Assembly (NCBI GenBank): GCA_946482375.1
Contig: CAMLRH010000074.1
Span: 1-9,919 of the forward strand
DNA length: 9,919 bases
Direction: 5' to 3'
From: an uncultured Caulobacteraceae bacterium
GTDB taxonomy: Bacteria > Pseudomonadota > Alphaproteobacteria > Caulobacterales > Caulobacteraceae
Part shown: positions 1 through 6,183 of the stretch, piece by piece
Layout: every line of letters begins with the position of its first letter
Numbering within the stretch: position 1 is the stretch's first letter
Translations under genes and position numbers: made by a program
The notes under the pieces: generated by a model
Database searches by the model: none
Seen by the model: the letters and a program-made list of their open reading frames with translations, nothing else
Told to the model about the DNA's origin: nothing

Positions 1-1
1 C

Positions 2-391
2 AACGCCGGGCCGCCCTCGCAGGTGGTCGAAGCCTTCCGCGAAGTCGCAACGGCTCAGCAGAACGCCGAGTCCTCGGTCAACGTCGCCCGGGGCGAGGCC
101 GCCCGGGTCGTGCAGTCCGCCATCGGCTACCGCGCCCAGGTTGTCCGCGAGGCCACCGGTGAAGCGGCGCGCTTCAACCAGATCTATGAACAATACCGGC
201 AGGCGCCGGCCGTGACCCGCGAGCGGCTTTACATCGAGACGATGCAGCGGGTGCTCGCCAACTCGAACAAGGTGATCGTGCAGGGCAAAGGGACGACCGC
301 GCCCATCGTGTTGTCGCCCGACATGCTGCGGCCCAAGCCCGCGCCGGCGAACAACGCGCCGGTCGCCCGTCCCGCGGAGCAAGGCCGATGA
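2..391 (+). CDS. hflK: HflK C-terminal part (5' end outside window)
   Basis: Partial gene, 129 residues read from the window edge in the frame that ends at TGA 389-391. HflK is an inner-membrane SPFH/band-7 protein that assembles with HflC into a large periplasmic cage around the FtsH protease and restrains its activity. The visible part is the end of the SPFH domain (PPSQVVEAFREV, then AQQNAE) followed by the Ala/Glu/Arg-rich helical region of the family (GEAARVVQSAIGYRAQVVRE, EATGEAARF, YRQAPAVTRERLYIETMQRVL). It closes with a short Pro/Ala-rich tail. The N-terminus and membrane anchor are missing only because the window starts inside the gene. The stop overlaps the hflC start (ATGA at 388-391), so the two are almost certainly co-translated. 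The family call is firm. Confidence 0.93.
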   Translation, partial: NAGPPSQVVEAFREVATAQQNAESSVNVARGEAARVVQSAIGYRAQVVREATGEAARFNQIYEQYRQAPAVTRERLYIETMQRVLANSNKVIVQGKGTTAPIVLSPDMLRPKPAPANNAPVARPAEQGR

Positions 392-1248
392 ACCGCCAAC
401 GCCTTATCCCGATCCTTGTCGGCGCCTTCATCGCACTGATCGTGGTCGCCCAGACCTTCTACGTCGTCGACCAGCGCCAGCAGGCCATCGTGCTGCGCTT
501 CGGTGAGCCCGTGCGCGTGGTCAACGCGTTCGGCGCCAACGACGCAGGCTTGAAGGTGAAGGTTCCGTTCCTCGAAAACGTGGTCAAGTTCGACAAGCGC
601 AACCAGTCGTTCGAGACCAGCGAGGAAGAGATAATCGCCGGCAACCAGGAGCGGCTGGTGGTCGACGCCTTCGTTCGCTTCCGCATCGTCGATCCGCTGC
701 GCTTCTACACCGCCCTGCGCGACGAACAGACCGCCGCCGACCGGCTGGAACGGCTGGTGATCTCGTCGCTGCGGCAGACGCTGGGCTCGGCCTCGTCCGA
801 GGACATCGTTTCGCGGCGGCGCAGCCAGCTGACCCAGCTGACGCGCGACGACATGGCCCGCCGGGTCGCGGCTTCGCGGATGGGCGTGCAGATCGTCGAT
901 GTGCGCATCAAGCGCGCCGACCTGCCCGCCGCCAACGAGGCCGCCGTCTTCGAGCGCATGAAGACCGCGCGCCTGCAGGAAGCCGCCGAAATCCGCGCCA
1001 TCGGTGAGCAGCAGCGCCGCCAGATCGTCGCCGACGCCACGCGTGAGGCCGAGACGATCCGAGGCGAGGGCGACGCCGAGCGGGCGAAGATCTTCGCCTC
1101 CAGCTTCGGCCGCGATGCGAGCTTCGCGAACTTCTACCGCTCGATGTCGGCCTATGAAGCGTCGATGGGCCAGGGCGACACCACCATGATCCTGTCGCCC
1201 GACTCCGAGTTCTTCAAATACTTCGAGCGCGGGCCGTCGGCCCGCTAG
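388..1248 (+). CDS. hflC: HflC, SPFH-domain modulator of the FtsH protease
   Basis: 286 residues. HflC partners HflK in the HflKC membrane complex that surrounds FtsH and regulates degradation of membrane and regulatory proteins. An N-terminal membrane anchor spans about residues 7-24 (hydrophobic after MNRQR). The SPFH/band-7 domain follows from about 25 to 190 (VDQRQQAIVLRFGEP near its start, FVRFRIVDPLRFY in the middle). A charged helical stretch runs from about 190 to 245 (ERMKTARLQEAAEIRAIGEQ, TREAETIRGEGDAERAKIF). The C-terminal SPDSEFFKYF is typical of the family. The ATG overlaps the hflK stop by 4 nt, with GGAG/AAGG at 376-384 as ribosome binding site inside hflK. It is somewhat shorter than the E. 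coli protein (about 334 residues), as in many alphaproteobacteria. Its TAG stop interlocks with the convergent serB stop. A degP-type protease gene, often found downstream of hflC, is absent here. Confidence 0.95.
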   Translation: MNRQRLIPILVGAFIALIVVAQTFYVVDQRQQAIVLRFGEPVRVVNAFGANDAGLKVKVPFLENVVKFDKRNQSFETSEEEIIAGNQERLVVDAFVRFRIVDPLRFYTALRDEQTAADRLERLVISSLRQTLGSASSEDIVSRRRSQLTQLTRDDMARRVAASRMGVQIVDVRIKRADLPAANEAAVFERMKTARLQEAAEIRAIGEQQRRQIVADATREAETIRGEGDAERAKIFASSFGRDASFANFYRSMSAYEASMGQGDTTMILSPDSEFFKYFERGPSAR

Positions 1249-2135
1249 CGGACGAACTCTTCGGCGCGATAGCCCTGGAAGTAGAGCACCGCCGTGAGGT
1301 CGGCGTGGTCGACGCGGGCGTCGGCTTGCGCGGCGACCACCGGCTTGGCGCGGTAGGCGACACCCAGCCCCGAGGCCTGGATCATGGCGAGGTCGTTGGC
1401 GCCGTCGCCGATGGCCAGGGTCTCCGACAGCGGCAGGTCGAGCGCAGCTGCCTCTTCCCTCAGCGCCGCCAGCTTGGCCTCGCGGCCGAGAATCGGTTCG
1501 CCGACCGTGCCGGCCAGCGCCTCGCTTTCCTCATTCAGGGTGTTGGCCCGCTGGGTGTGGAAACCCGCGGCTTGCGCGACGCGTCGCGTGAAGAAGGTGA
1601 AGCCGCCCGAGACCAGCACGCAGCGGGCGCCGTTGGCGGCCATGGTCCTGACCAGCGTCTCCGCGCCAGGGTTTAGCCGCACGCGCTCGTCATAGGCGCG
1701 CTGAAGGGCGTCGAGGCCGAGGCCCTTCAGCATCGCCACGCGCTCGCGAAGGGCGCCCTCGAACTCCAGCTCGCCGCGCATGGCGCGTTCGGTGATGGCG
1801 GCGACCTTGTCCTTCACGCCGGCGAAGTCGGCCAGTTCGTCGAGGCACTCCACGTTGATGATCGTCGAGTCCATGTCGGCCACGAACAGCCGCTTCTTCC
1901 GCCCCGACCACGGCTGGACGCAGGCGTCGACAGGCAGGCCCTCGATCACCGTGTTGGCGGCCGCCCGGATGGCGAGGATGTCCTGCGCCTCGACCAGCAG
2001 GTCGATCGCCCCGGCTCCCAGCAGCCGGGGCTCCTTGACCCGCCCGTGCGCGGCGGCGACCGCGGCGGGCGCACGTTCGGCGGCCTGACGGGTGGCTTCA
2101 GGGTCGGGACTGACGACGGTGAGCGCGAGAAGCAT
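1245..2135 (-). CDS. serB: Phosphoserine phosphatase (HAD superfamily)
   Basis: 296 residues. SerB hydrolyses O-phosphoserine to serine, the last step of the phosphorylated serine pathway, in the cytoplasm with Mg2+. All HAD motifs can be read: motif I DMDST at residues 87-91 (nucleophile D87, acid/base D89), motif II SGG at 176-178, the conserved Lys near 221 (GREAKLAAL), and motif [11 protein letters not shown] at 243-251. The first ~75 residues form the degenerate ACT-like N-terminal region seen in proteobacterial SerB ([16 protein letters not shown]). The start is ATG at 2133-2135, since the family reads well from here. There is no strong Shine-Dalgarno, but the gap to the upstream gene on the same strand is only 43 nt, so it may be read from that gene or from a weak promoter in the gap. 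The stop shares CTAG with hflC. Confidence 0.95.
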   Translation of the reverse strand: MLLALTVVSPDPEATRQAAERAPAAVAAAHGRVKEPRLLGAGAIDLLVEAQDILAIRAAANTVIEGLPVDACVQPWSGRKKRLFVADMDSTIINVECLDELADFAGVKDKVAAITERAMRGELEFEGALRERVAMLKGLGLDALQRAYDERVRLNPGAETLVRTMAANGARCVLVSGGFTFFTRRVAQAAGFHTQRANTLNEESEALAGTVGEPILGREAKLAALREEAAALDLPLSETLAIGDGANDLAMIQASGLGVAYRAKPVVAAQADARVDHADLTAVLYFQGYRAEEFVR

Positions 2136-2142
2136 GGCCGCG

Positions 2143-2172
2143 CCCGCTAGGGGAGCCGCCGCGCGCCGTCAA
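2143..2172 (-). promoter_or_regulatory. Possible serB promoter (weak)
   Basis: In the 43-nt gap upstream of serB the minus strand reads TTGACG (2172-2167), a good -35 match to the Caulobacter housekeeping consensus. After a 17-nt spacer comes only a poor -10 (TAGCGG). If used, the transcript would start almost at the serB ATG and be nearly leaderless. The call rests on the -35 alone. Confidence 0.22.
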
Positions 2173-2178
2173 CTGGCT

Positions 2179-2580
2179 TCAGCTGACGCAACGGCTCATG
2201 AAGCGCTTCATCATCAGTTCGCCGGCCTGTTCCGGGCTTTCAAGATCGGCCGAGCCCAGCGTGGTGAACATGTCGTTCAGGCCCGCCTGATAGACCTGCA
2301 TCGGCGTCATCTGCCGCGCGGCGCCCTCGGCGAAGGCTTCGGTCAGCAGCGTACCGCCCTGTTCGCCCATCACCCGCATCATCATCTTGATCATCGGCAC
2401 GGTTTCCGGCTCGGCGCTGGCGAGCGCGCCGGGGATCTTGGTGATGCCCTCCGCGAGCAGAGTGAGCGCCACGCCGCAGCCGGCCTTTTCTTCGAAGGTG
2501 AGTGGCGGCGGCGCAGCCTGCGTTTGCGCAGGAGAGGCCGGCGCGAGCATAACGGCGCTGGCGGCGATAATTCCGATCAT
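2179..2580 (-). CDS. Small exported protein of unknown function
   Basis: 133 residues, not recognised. The N-terminus ([20 protein letters not shown]) is hydrophobic with small residues before a likely signal cleavage near residues 18-22, but it lacks the usual basic n-region, so export is probable rather than certain. The mature part is mostly helical by composition, Met-rich ([10 protein letters not shown] at about 63-72), and has only two cysteines, C35 and C131, one near each end, which could form a disulfide in the periplasm. The start is ATG 2580-2578 because no other start codon lies nearby in this frame; a G-rich stretch (GGGGG, minus strand) sits 5 nt upstream. A much longer open frame continues upstream over miaA, but that is only the antisense of miaA. 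It lies 43 nt upstream of serB on the same strand, possibly in one transcript, and 12 nt from the divergent miaA start. Confidence 0.62.
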   Translation of the reverse strand: MIGIIAASAVMLAPASPAQTQAAPPPLTFEEKAGCGVALTLLAEGITKIPGALASAEPETVPMIKMMMRVMGEQGGTLLTEAFAEGAARQMTPMQVYQAGLNDMFTTLGSADLESPEQAGELMMKRFMSRCVS

Positions 2581-2592
2581 GAGAACCCCCGT

Positions 2593-3513
2593 TTGAAGGC
2601 TCCCATCCTGCTCATCGCCGGGCCGACGGCAAGCGGCAAGTCGGCGCTGGCGCTGCGGCTCGCCGAAGCGACGGGCGGCGAGATCGTCAACGCCGACGCC
2701 CTGCAGCTGTACGCCGACCTGCGAGTGCTCACCGCCCGCCCCTCGCCGGAGGAAGAGGCGCGCGCGCCGCACCACCTCTTCGGTGTCGCGGACGCGGCGG
2801 ACGGCTGGTCGGTCGGGCGCTGGCTGCGCGCGGCCCAGGATGTGCTCGCCAACGTGAACGGACCAGCGATCTTCGTCGGCGGGACGGGACTCTACTTCAG
2901 GGCGCTGACCGAGGGGCTGGCGGAGATTCCGCCGGTCCCCGCCGAGGTGCGGCGGGCGTTGGAGGCGCGCTTCGAGGCGGAAGGCGAGGACGCCTTCCGG
3001 GCGGCGCTTGCGAAGGTCGATCCCGCCGCCGCCAACCGGATCGCGCCAGGCGACCGCCAGCGGCTGTCGCGGGCGATGGAGGTCCACGTCGCCACGGGTA
3101 AAGCGTTGAGCGACTGGCAGGCGGAGACGGCGGGGACAATCACCGACTTCCACGCGGTCGTTCTGGAGCCGCCGAGAGACGAACTGTATGGCCGTTGCGA
3201 CGCGCGGCTGGTGCAAATGGTGCAGCTCGGCGCGGTGCAGGAAGTGCAGAAGCTCCAGGATCGGGGGCTCTCCCCCACCCTGCCGGCGATGAAAGCCGTG
3301 GGCGTGCGGGAGTTTGCGGCCCACCTTCGGGGTGAAAAAGGTCTGGAAGAGGCGATCGCCGACGCGCAGCGGGAAACCCGCCGCTACGCCAAGCGGCAGA
3401 TGACCTGGTTCCGCAACCAGACACCTAGCTGGCCGCGCATCGACGCCGTGGACGCCGAGGGCCAGTGGAGGCAGTTTTTTGCTCTCAACCCTTCCTTGAC
3501 GCCTTCGGGCTAG
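2593..3513 (+). CDS. miaA: tRNA dimethylallyltransferase (tRNA A37 prenyltransferase)
   Basis: 306 residues from a TTG start. MiaA transfers a dimethylallyl group from DMAPP to N6 of adenosine 37 in tRNAs that read codons starting with U, the first step to ms2i6A. The P-loop GPTASGKS lies at residues 10-17. It is followed by the family blocks [67 protein letters not shown] and [14 protein letters not shown], ending at the usual length (E. coli 316). The open frame runs back another ~500 nt across the minus-strand small gene and serB start, but nothing there resembles MiaA. TTG 2593, with GAGA about 9 nt upstream, puts the P-loop at the expected distance from the N-terminus. The promoter must lie inside the divergent gene. 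The ilvB promoter lies in its last codons. Confidence 0.94.
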   Translation: MKAPILLIAGPTASGKSALALRLAEATGGEIVNADALQLYADLRVLTARPSPEEEARAPHHLFGVADAADGWSVGRWLRAAQDVLANVNGPAIFVGGTGLYFRALTEGLAEIPPVPAEVRRALEARFEAEGEDAFRAALAKVDPAAANRIAPGDRQRLSRAMEVHVATGKALSDWQAETAGTITDFHAVVLEPPRDELYGRCDARLVQMVQLGAVQEVQKLQDRGLSPTLPAMKAVGVREFAAHLRGEKGLEEAIADAQRETRRYAKRQMTWFRNQTPSWPRIDAVDAEGQWRQFFALNPSLTPSG

Positions 3514-3524
3514 CGTGGCATCTG
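3496..3524 (+). promoter_or_regulatory. Probable promoter of the ilvB leader/operon
   Basis: TTGACG at 3496-3501 is an exact -35 match to the Caulobacter sigma-73 type consensus and lies inside the last codons of miaA. A 17-nt spacer leads to CATCTG (3519-3524), a poor -10. Transcription would begin near 3530, just ahead of the leader peptide at 3553, which is where an attenuator transcript should start. The position and -35 support it; the -10 does not. Confidence 0.42.
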
Positions 3525-3552
3525 CACTTCACGTGTTTTTGGAGCAATCTTC

Positions 3553-3600
3553 GTGCGCCATAGCCTGATCGTACTTACGGAGCGGCCGACCTCGGCGTGA
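3553..3600 (+). CDS. ilvB leader peptide (attenuator control peptide)
   Basis: A 15-codon frame that starts with GTG and ends with TGA, encoding MRHSLIVLTERPTSA. Four consecutive codons specify Leu-Ile-Val-Leu (CTG ATC GTA CTT, 3565-3576), the three end products of the pathway encoded downstream. GTA and CTT are uncommon codons in this GC-rich sequence, as expected of control codons. A clear ribosome binding site, GGAG at 3541-3544, stands 8 nt before the GTG. Its stop codon lies in the stem of a 7-bp hairpin, and a U-tract terminator follows 32 nt later. This is the classical layout of ribosome-mediated attenuation, known for amino-acid operons and reported for ilvBN of Caulobacter. Too short to be found by ordinary gene callers. 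Confidence 0.8.
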   Translation: MRHSLIVLTERPTSA

Positions 3601-3614
3601 CACCCGTCACGCTG
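3593..3614 (+). promoter_or_regulatory. Leader RNA hairpin over the leader-peptide stop codon
   Basis: GCGTGAC (3595-3601) and GTCACGC (3606-3612) form a perfect 7-bp stem around an ACCC loop, extendable by a G-U and a C-G pair. The leader stop TGA (3598-3600) is inside the 5' arm, so a terminating ribosome would open it. It probably serves as a pause or competing helix in the attenuator; its exact role is inferred. Confidence 0.55.
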
Positions 3615-3631
3615 TCGCCGGTCGCATGCGC

Positions 3632-3654
3632 AGGGCCCCTCGAGGGCCTTTTTT
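3632..3654 (+). terminator. Intrinsic terminator acting as ilvB attenuator
   Basis: GGCCC (3634-3638), loop CTCGA, GGGCC (3644-3648), extended by a G-U and an A-U pair, followed at once by six T (3649-3654). It lies between the leader peptide and the ilvB start, so it is an attenuator rather than the end of miaA. The 5' arm and loop GGCCCCTC (3634-3641) can instead pair with GAGCGGCC (3580-3587) with one mismatch, a candidate antiterminator located just after the Leu-Ile-Val-Leu codons. Confidence 0.78.
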
Positions 3655-3680
3655 ATTGCTCCTTCCCTGGAACTGACCCG

Positions 3681-5501
3681 ATGACCGCCCAACAGACCAT
3701 CAAAGCCGACAAGACCAAGGCCGCCGACCGCGAAATGACGGGCGCGCAGATGGTCGTACAGGGCCTCATCGACCAGGGCGTCGACACGATCTTCGGCTAT
3801 CCGGGCGGCGCGGTTCTGCCGATCTACGACGCGCTCTTTCAAGATGACGAGGCGCATGCCGGCAGGCTGCGCCACATCCTCGTTCGCCACGAACAGGGCG
3901 CGACCCATGCGGCCGAGGGCTATGCGCGCTCGACCGGCAAGCCGGGCGTCGTGCTGGTCACCTCCGGCCCCGGCGCGACCAACGCCATCACCGGCATTGT
4001 CGATGCGCTGATGGACTCGATCCCGCTGGTGGTCATCACCGGCCAGGTGCCGACGCACCTGATCGGCACCGACGCCTTCCAGGAAGCTGACACCGTCGGC
4101 ATCACGCGCGCCTGCACCAAGCAGAACTATCTGGTGAAGGATGCCGCCGACCTGCCGCGGATCATCCACGAGGCCTTCCACATCGCCACCACCGGCCGCC
4201 CCGGCCCGGTGCTGATCGACATTCCCAAGGACGTGCAGTTCGCCAAGGGCGACTACTACGGCCCTAGCGAGGTCAAGTTCGGCCACGCCTATGCGCCCCG
4301 CACCAAGGGCGACCCGGCCCGCATCGCCGAGGCGGTGCGGCTGATCGCGTCGGCCCAGCGGCCGATCCTCTATACGGGTGGCGGCGTCATCAACGCCGGT
4401 CCCCGCGCGGCAGAGCTGCTGCGTGAGTTCGCGGCGCTGACCGGCGCGCCGGTGACCTCGACGCTGATGGGGCTGGGCGCCTATCCGGCCGCCGATCCGC
4501 AGTGGCTGGGCATGGTCGGCATGCACGGCACCTTCGAGTCGAACAGCGCCATGCACGGCTGCGACGTCATGCTGGCGCTGGGCGCCCGGTTCGACGACCG
4601 GGTGACCGGACGGCTGGACGCCTTCTCGCCGGGCTCGAAGAAGATCCACGTCGATATCGACGCCTCGTCGATCAACAAGAACGTCCGCGTCGAGGTCGGC
4701 ATCGTCGGCGACGCCGCCAGCGTGCTGGAGGACATGATCGCGGTCTGGAAGGCCAAGGGCTACCAGGCCAACCGCCAGGCGCTCGACGGCTGGTGGCGGC
4801 GGATCGACGAGTGGCGCGCGCGCCAGTGCCTGCGCTACCGGCCCTCCGACACCGTCATCAAGCCGCAGCATGCCATCGAGCGTCTGTATGCGCTGACCAA
4901 GGACCGTGACGTCTACATCACCACCGAGGTCGGCCAGCACCAGATGTGGGCGGCGCAGTTCTACCGCTTCCAGGAGCCGAACCGCTGGATGACCTCCGGC
5001 GGTCTGGGGACGATGGGCTATGGCCTGCCGGCCGCCGTCGGCGTGCAGCTGGCGCATCCCAAGTCGCTCGTCATCGACATCGCCGGCGAGGCCTCCGTGC
5101 AGATGACCATGCAGGAAATCTCGACGGCGGTTCAGTACGAACTGCCGATCAAGATCTTCATCCTCAACAACGAGTGGATGGGGATGGTCCGCCAGTGGCA
5201 GCAGCTGCTGCACGGCGAGCGCTACAGCCACTCCTACAGCGAGAGCCTGCCGGACTTCGTGAAGCTGGCCGAGGCTTACGGCGCCGTCGGCATCCGCGCC
5301 GAGACGCCGGACGAGCTCGACGACAAGATCCGCCAGATGATCGACACGCCGCGCCCGGTGATCTTCGACTGCCGCGTCGAGAAGGCCGAGAACTGCCTGC
5401 CGATGATCCCGTCCGGGAAGGCGCACAACGAGATGATCCTGCCCGACGACGAGCGGGACATCGGCTCGGTCATCGACGCGGCCGGACGGAAGCTCGTCTG
5501 A
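3681..5501 (+). CDS. ilvB: Acetolactate synthase large (catalytic) subunit
   Basis: 606 residues. A TPP-dependent enzyme that condenses two pyruvates to acetolactate (valine, leucine) or pyruvate with 2-oxobutyrate to acetohydroxybutyrate (isoleucine). The N-terminal PYR domain has GYPGGAVLPIYD (39-50) and the catalytic Glu E71 in RHEQGATHAAEGYAR. The central FAD-binding domain covers about 210-370 (ILYTGGGV, ALGARFDDRVTGR). The C-terminal TPP domain has GGLGTMGYGLPAA (440-452), the cofactor motif read here as GEAS (469-472) instead of the usual GDG/GDAS, then NN (496-497) and MVRQWQQLLH (502-511). ATG 3681 is chosen because an upstream in-frame start at 3597 lies before the attenuator hairpin; GGA at 3669-3671 gives a modest ribosome binding site. 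The first ~18 residues (Lys/Ala-rich) are an extension over E. coli IlvB/IlvI. Expression is probably set by the attenuator and the protein is probably feedback-inhibited through IlvN. Confidence 0.96.
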   Translation: MTAQQTIKADKTKAADREMTGAQMVVQGLIDQGVDTIFGYPGGAVLPIYDALFQDDEAHAGRLRHILVRHEQGATHAAEGYARSTGKPGVVLVTSGPGATNAITGIVDALMDSIPLVVITGQVPTHLIGTDAFQEADTVGITRACTKQNYLVKDAADLPRIIHEAFHIATTGRPGPVLIDIPKDVQFAKGDYYGPSEVKFGHAYAPRTKGDPARIAEAVRLIASAQRPILYTGGGVINAGPRAAELLREFAALTGAPVTSTLMGLGAYPAADPQWLGMVGMHGTFESNSAMHGCDVMLALGARFDDRVTGRLDAFSPGSKKIHVDIDASSINKNVRVEVGIVGDAASVLEDMIAVWKAKGYQANRQALDGWWRRIDEWRARQCLRYRPSDTVIKPQHAIERLYALTKDRDVYITTEVGQHQMWAAQFYRFQEPNRWMTSGGLGTMGYGLPAAVGVQLAHPKSLVIDIAGEASVQMTMQEISTAVQYELPIKIFILNNEWMGMVRQWQQLLHGERYSHSYSESLPDFVKLAEAYGAVGIRAETPDELDDKIRQMIDTPRPVIFDCRVEKAENCLPMIPSGKAHNEMILPDDERDIGSVIDAAGRKLV

Positions 5502-5506
5502 TTGTT

Positions 5507-5604
5507 CCGCTCATCCCCGCGAAAGCGGGGACCCAGGCTTTTTCTGCAAGCCGGAGCGATCTTCGATAAAACACCTGGGTCCCCGCTTTCGCGGGGATGA
5601 GCGG
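5507..5604. repeat. Long inverted repeat (dispersed palindromic type) between ilvB and ilvN
   Basis: Two perfect 31-bp arms, 5507-5537 and 5574-5604, flank a 36-nt, more AT-rich spacer. Each arm carries its own small palindrome, CCCCGCGAAAGCGGGG (5515-5530) and its mirror CCCCGCTTTCGCGGGG (5580-5595). Short palindromes of the form TCATCCCCGCGAAAGCGGGG are known as dispersed, multi-copy elements in many proteobacterial genomes; their translations (IPAKAGTQ, PRKRGP) often appear in spurious proteins. The RNA would fold into a very stable stem of 31 pairs. No U-tract follows, so it is not an intrinsic terminator. Its right arm ends inside the ilvN ribosome binding site (GGGGAG 5603-5608). It could stabilise the ilvB mRNA end, lower ilvN translation, or be a neutral insertion. 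Confidence 0.9.
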
Positions 5605-5612
5605 GGAGTGAG

Positions 5613-6167
5613 ATGACCGATACGACCGTACAACCCGCCTCCGCCTACGACCTCGCGCACGAGACGGAAGTCGAGAACATCGCCACCTTCGCGCTGCTCG
5701 TGGACAACGAGCCGGGCGTGCTTCACCGCATCGTCGGGCTGTTCGCCGGGCGGGGCTACAACATCGAAAGCCTCACCGTCGCCGAGACGGACCGCAGGGC
5801 GCATACCTCGCGGATCACCATCGTCACGCGCGGCGCGCCGCACGTGCTGGAGCAGATCGAAGCGCAGCTGCGCAAGGTGGTCAGCGTGCGGCGCGTGCAC
5901 GACGTGACGCGCGATCCCAACGGCGTCGAGCGCGAGCTGGCGCTGGTGAAGGTGCGCGGAAGCGGGACCGAGCGGGTCGAGGCGCTGCGCGTAGCCGAGA
6001 TCTTCCGCGCCAAGGTCATCGACACCACGTCCGAGAGCTTCGTCTTCGAGATCACCGGCGCACCGTCCAAGATCGACAGCTTTGTGGAACTCATGCGTCC
6101 GCTGGGTCTTGTGGAGCTATCCCGCACAGGCGTGCTCTCGATCGAGCGAGGCGCCGAGGGGATGTAG
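5613..6167 (+). CDS. ilvN: Acetolactate synthase small (regulatory) subunit
   Basis: 184 residues. The regulatory partner of IlvB; it raises catalytic activity and confers feedback inhibition, usually by valine. An ACT domain covers about residues 23-97 (TFALLVDNEPGVLHRIVGLFAGRGYNI is its diagnostic start, with the Gly-rich effector-site loop RGYN at 47-50). The C-terminal ALS small-subunit domain follows (RELALVKVR, IFRAKVIDTTSESFVFEITG, SKIDSFVELMRPLG, SRTGVLSIERG). The N-terminal ~20 residues are a short extension over E. coli IlvH. The ATG is preceded at 4 nt by GGGGAG, which abuts and partly lies in the right arm of the long inverted repeat. The 111-nt gap from ilvB, rather than the usual close coupling, is almost wholly that repeat. 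It is also named ilvH; ilvN is used here to match ilvB. Confidence 0.95.
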   Translation: MTDTTVQPASAYDLAHETEVENIATFALLVDNEPGVLHRIVGLFAGRGYNIESLTVAETDRRAHTSRITIVTRGAPHVLEQIEAQLRKVVSVRRVHDVTRDPNGVERELALVKVRGSGTERVEALRVAEIFRAKVIDTTSESFVFEITGAPSKIDSFVELMRPLGLVELSRTGVLSIERGAEGM

Positions 6168-6183
6168 AGACCCGGAGCGCTCC

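Noticed and set aside
2092..2592. N-terminal extension of the miaA frame by 167 codons
   Set aside because: It lies antisense to serB and the small exported gene, shows no MiaA similarity, and the P-loop position fits the TTG at 2593.
3597..3680. Earlier in-frame start for ilvB (TTPVTLSP-like leader)
   Set aside because: Translation from here would cross the attenuator hairpin and T-tract and adds no family sequence; ATG 3681 has a ribosome binding site.
3510..5426. 638-codon minus-strand frame opposite ilvB
   Set aside because: Its His/Arg/Asp-rich, low-complexity translation is typical of the antisense of a GC-rich gene; ilvB is unambiguous on the plus strand.
5507..5604. Inverted repeat as an intrinsic terminator after ilvB or as a CRISPR unit
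   Set aside because: There is no T-tract after the stem and only one mirrored pair, with no direct repeats or spacers.
6174..6183. Palindrome GGAGCGCTCC holding the Shine-Dalgarno of the exported protein gene
   Set aside because: With no loop it cannot fold on itself, and a 10-bp palindrome can occur by chance in GC-rich DNA; kept only as a ribosome binding site.
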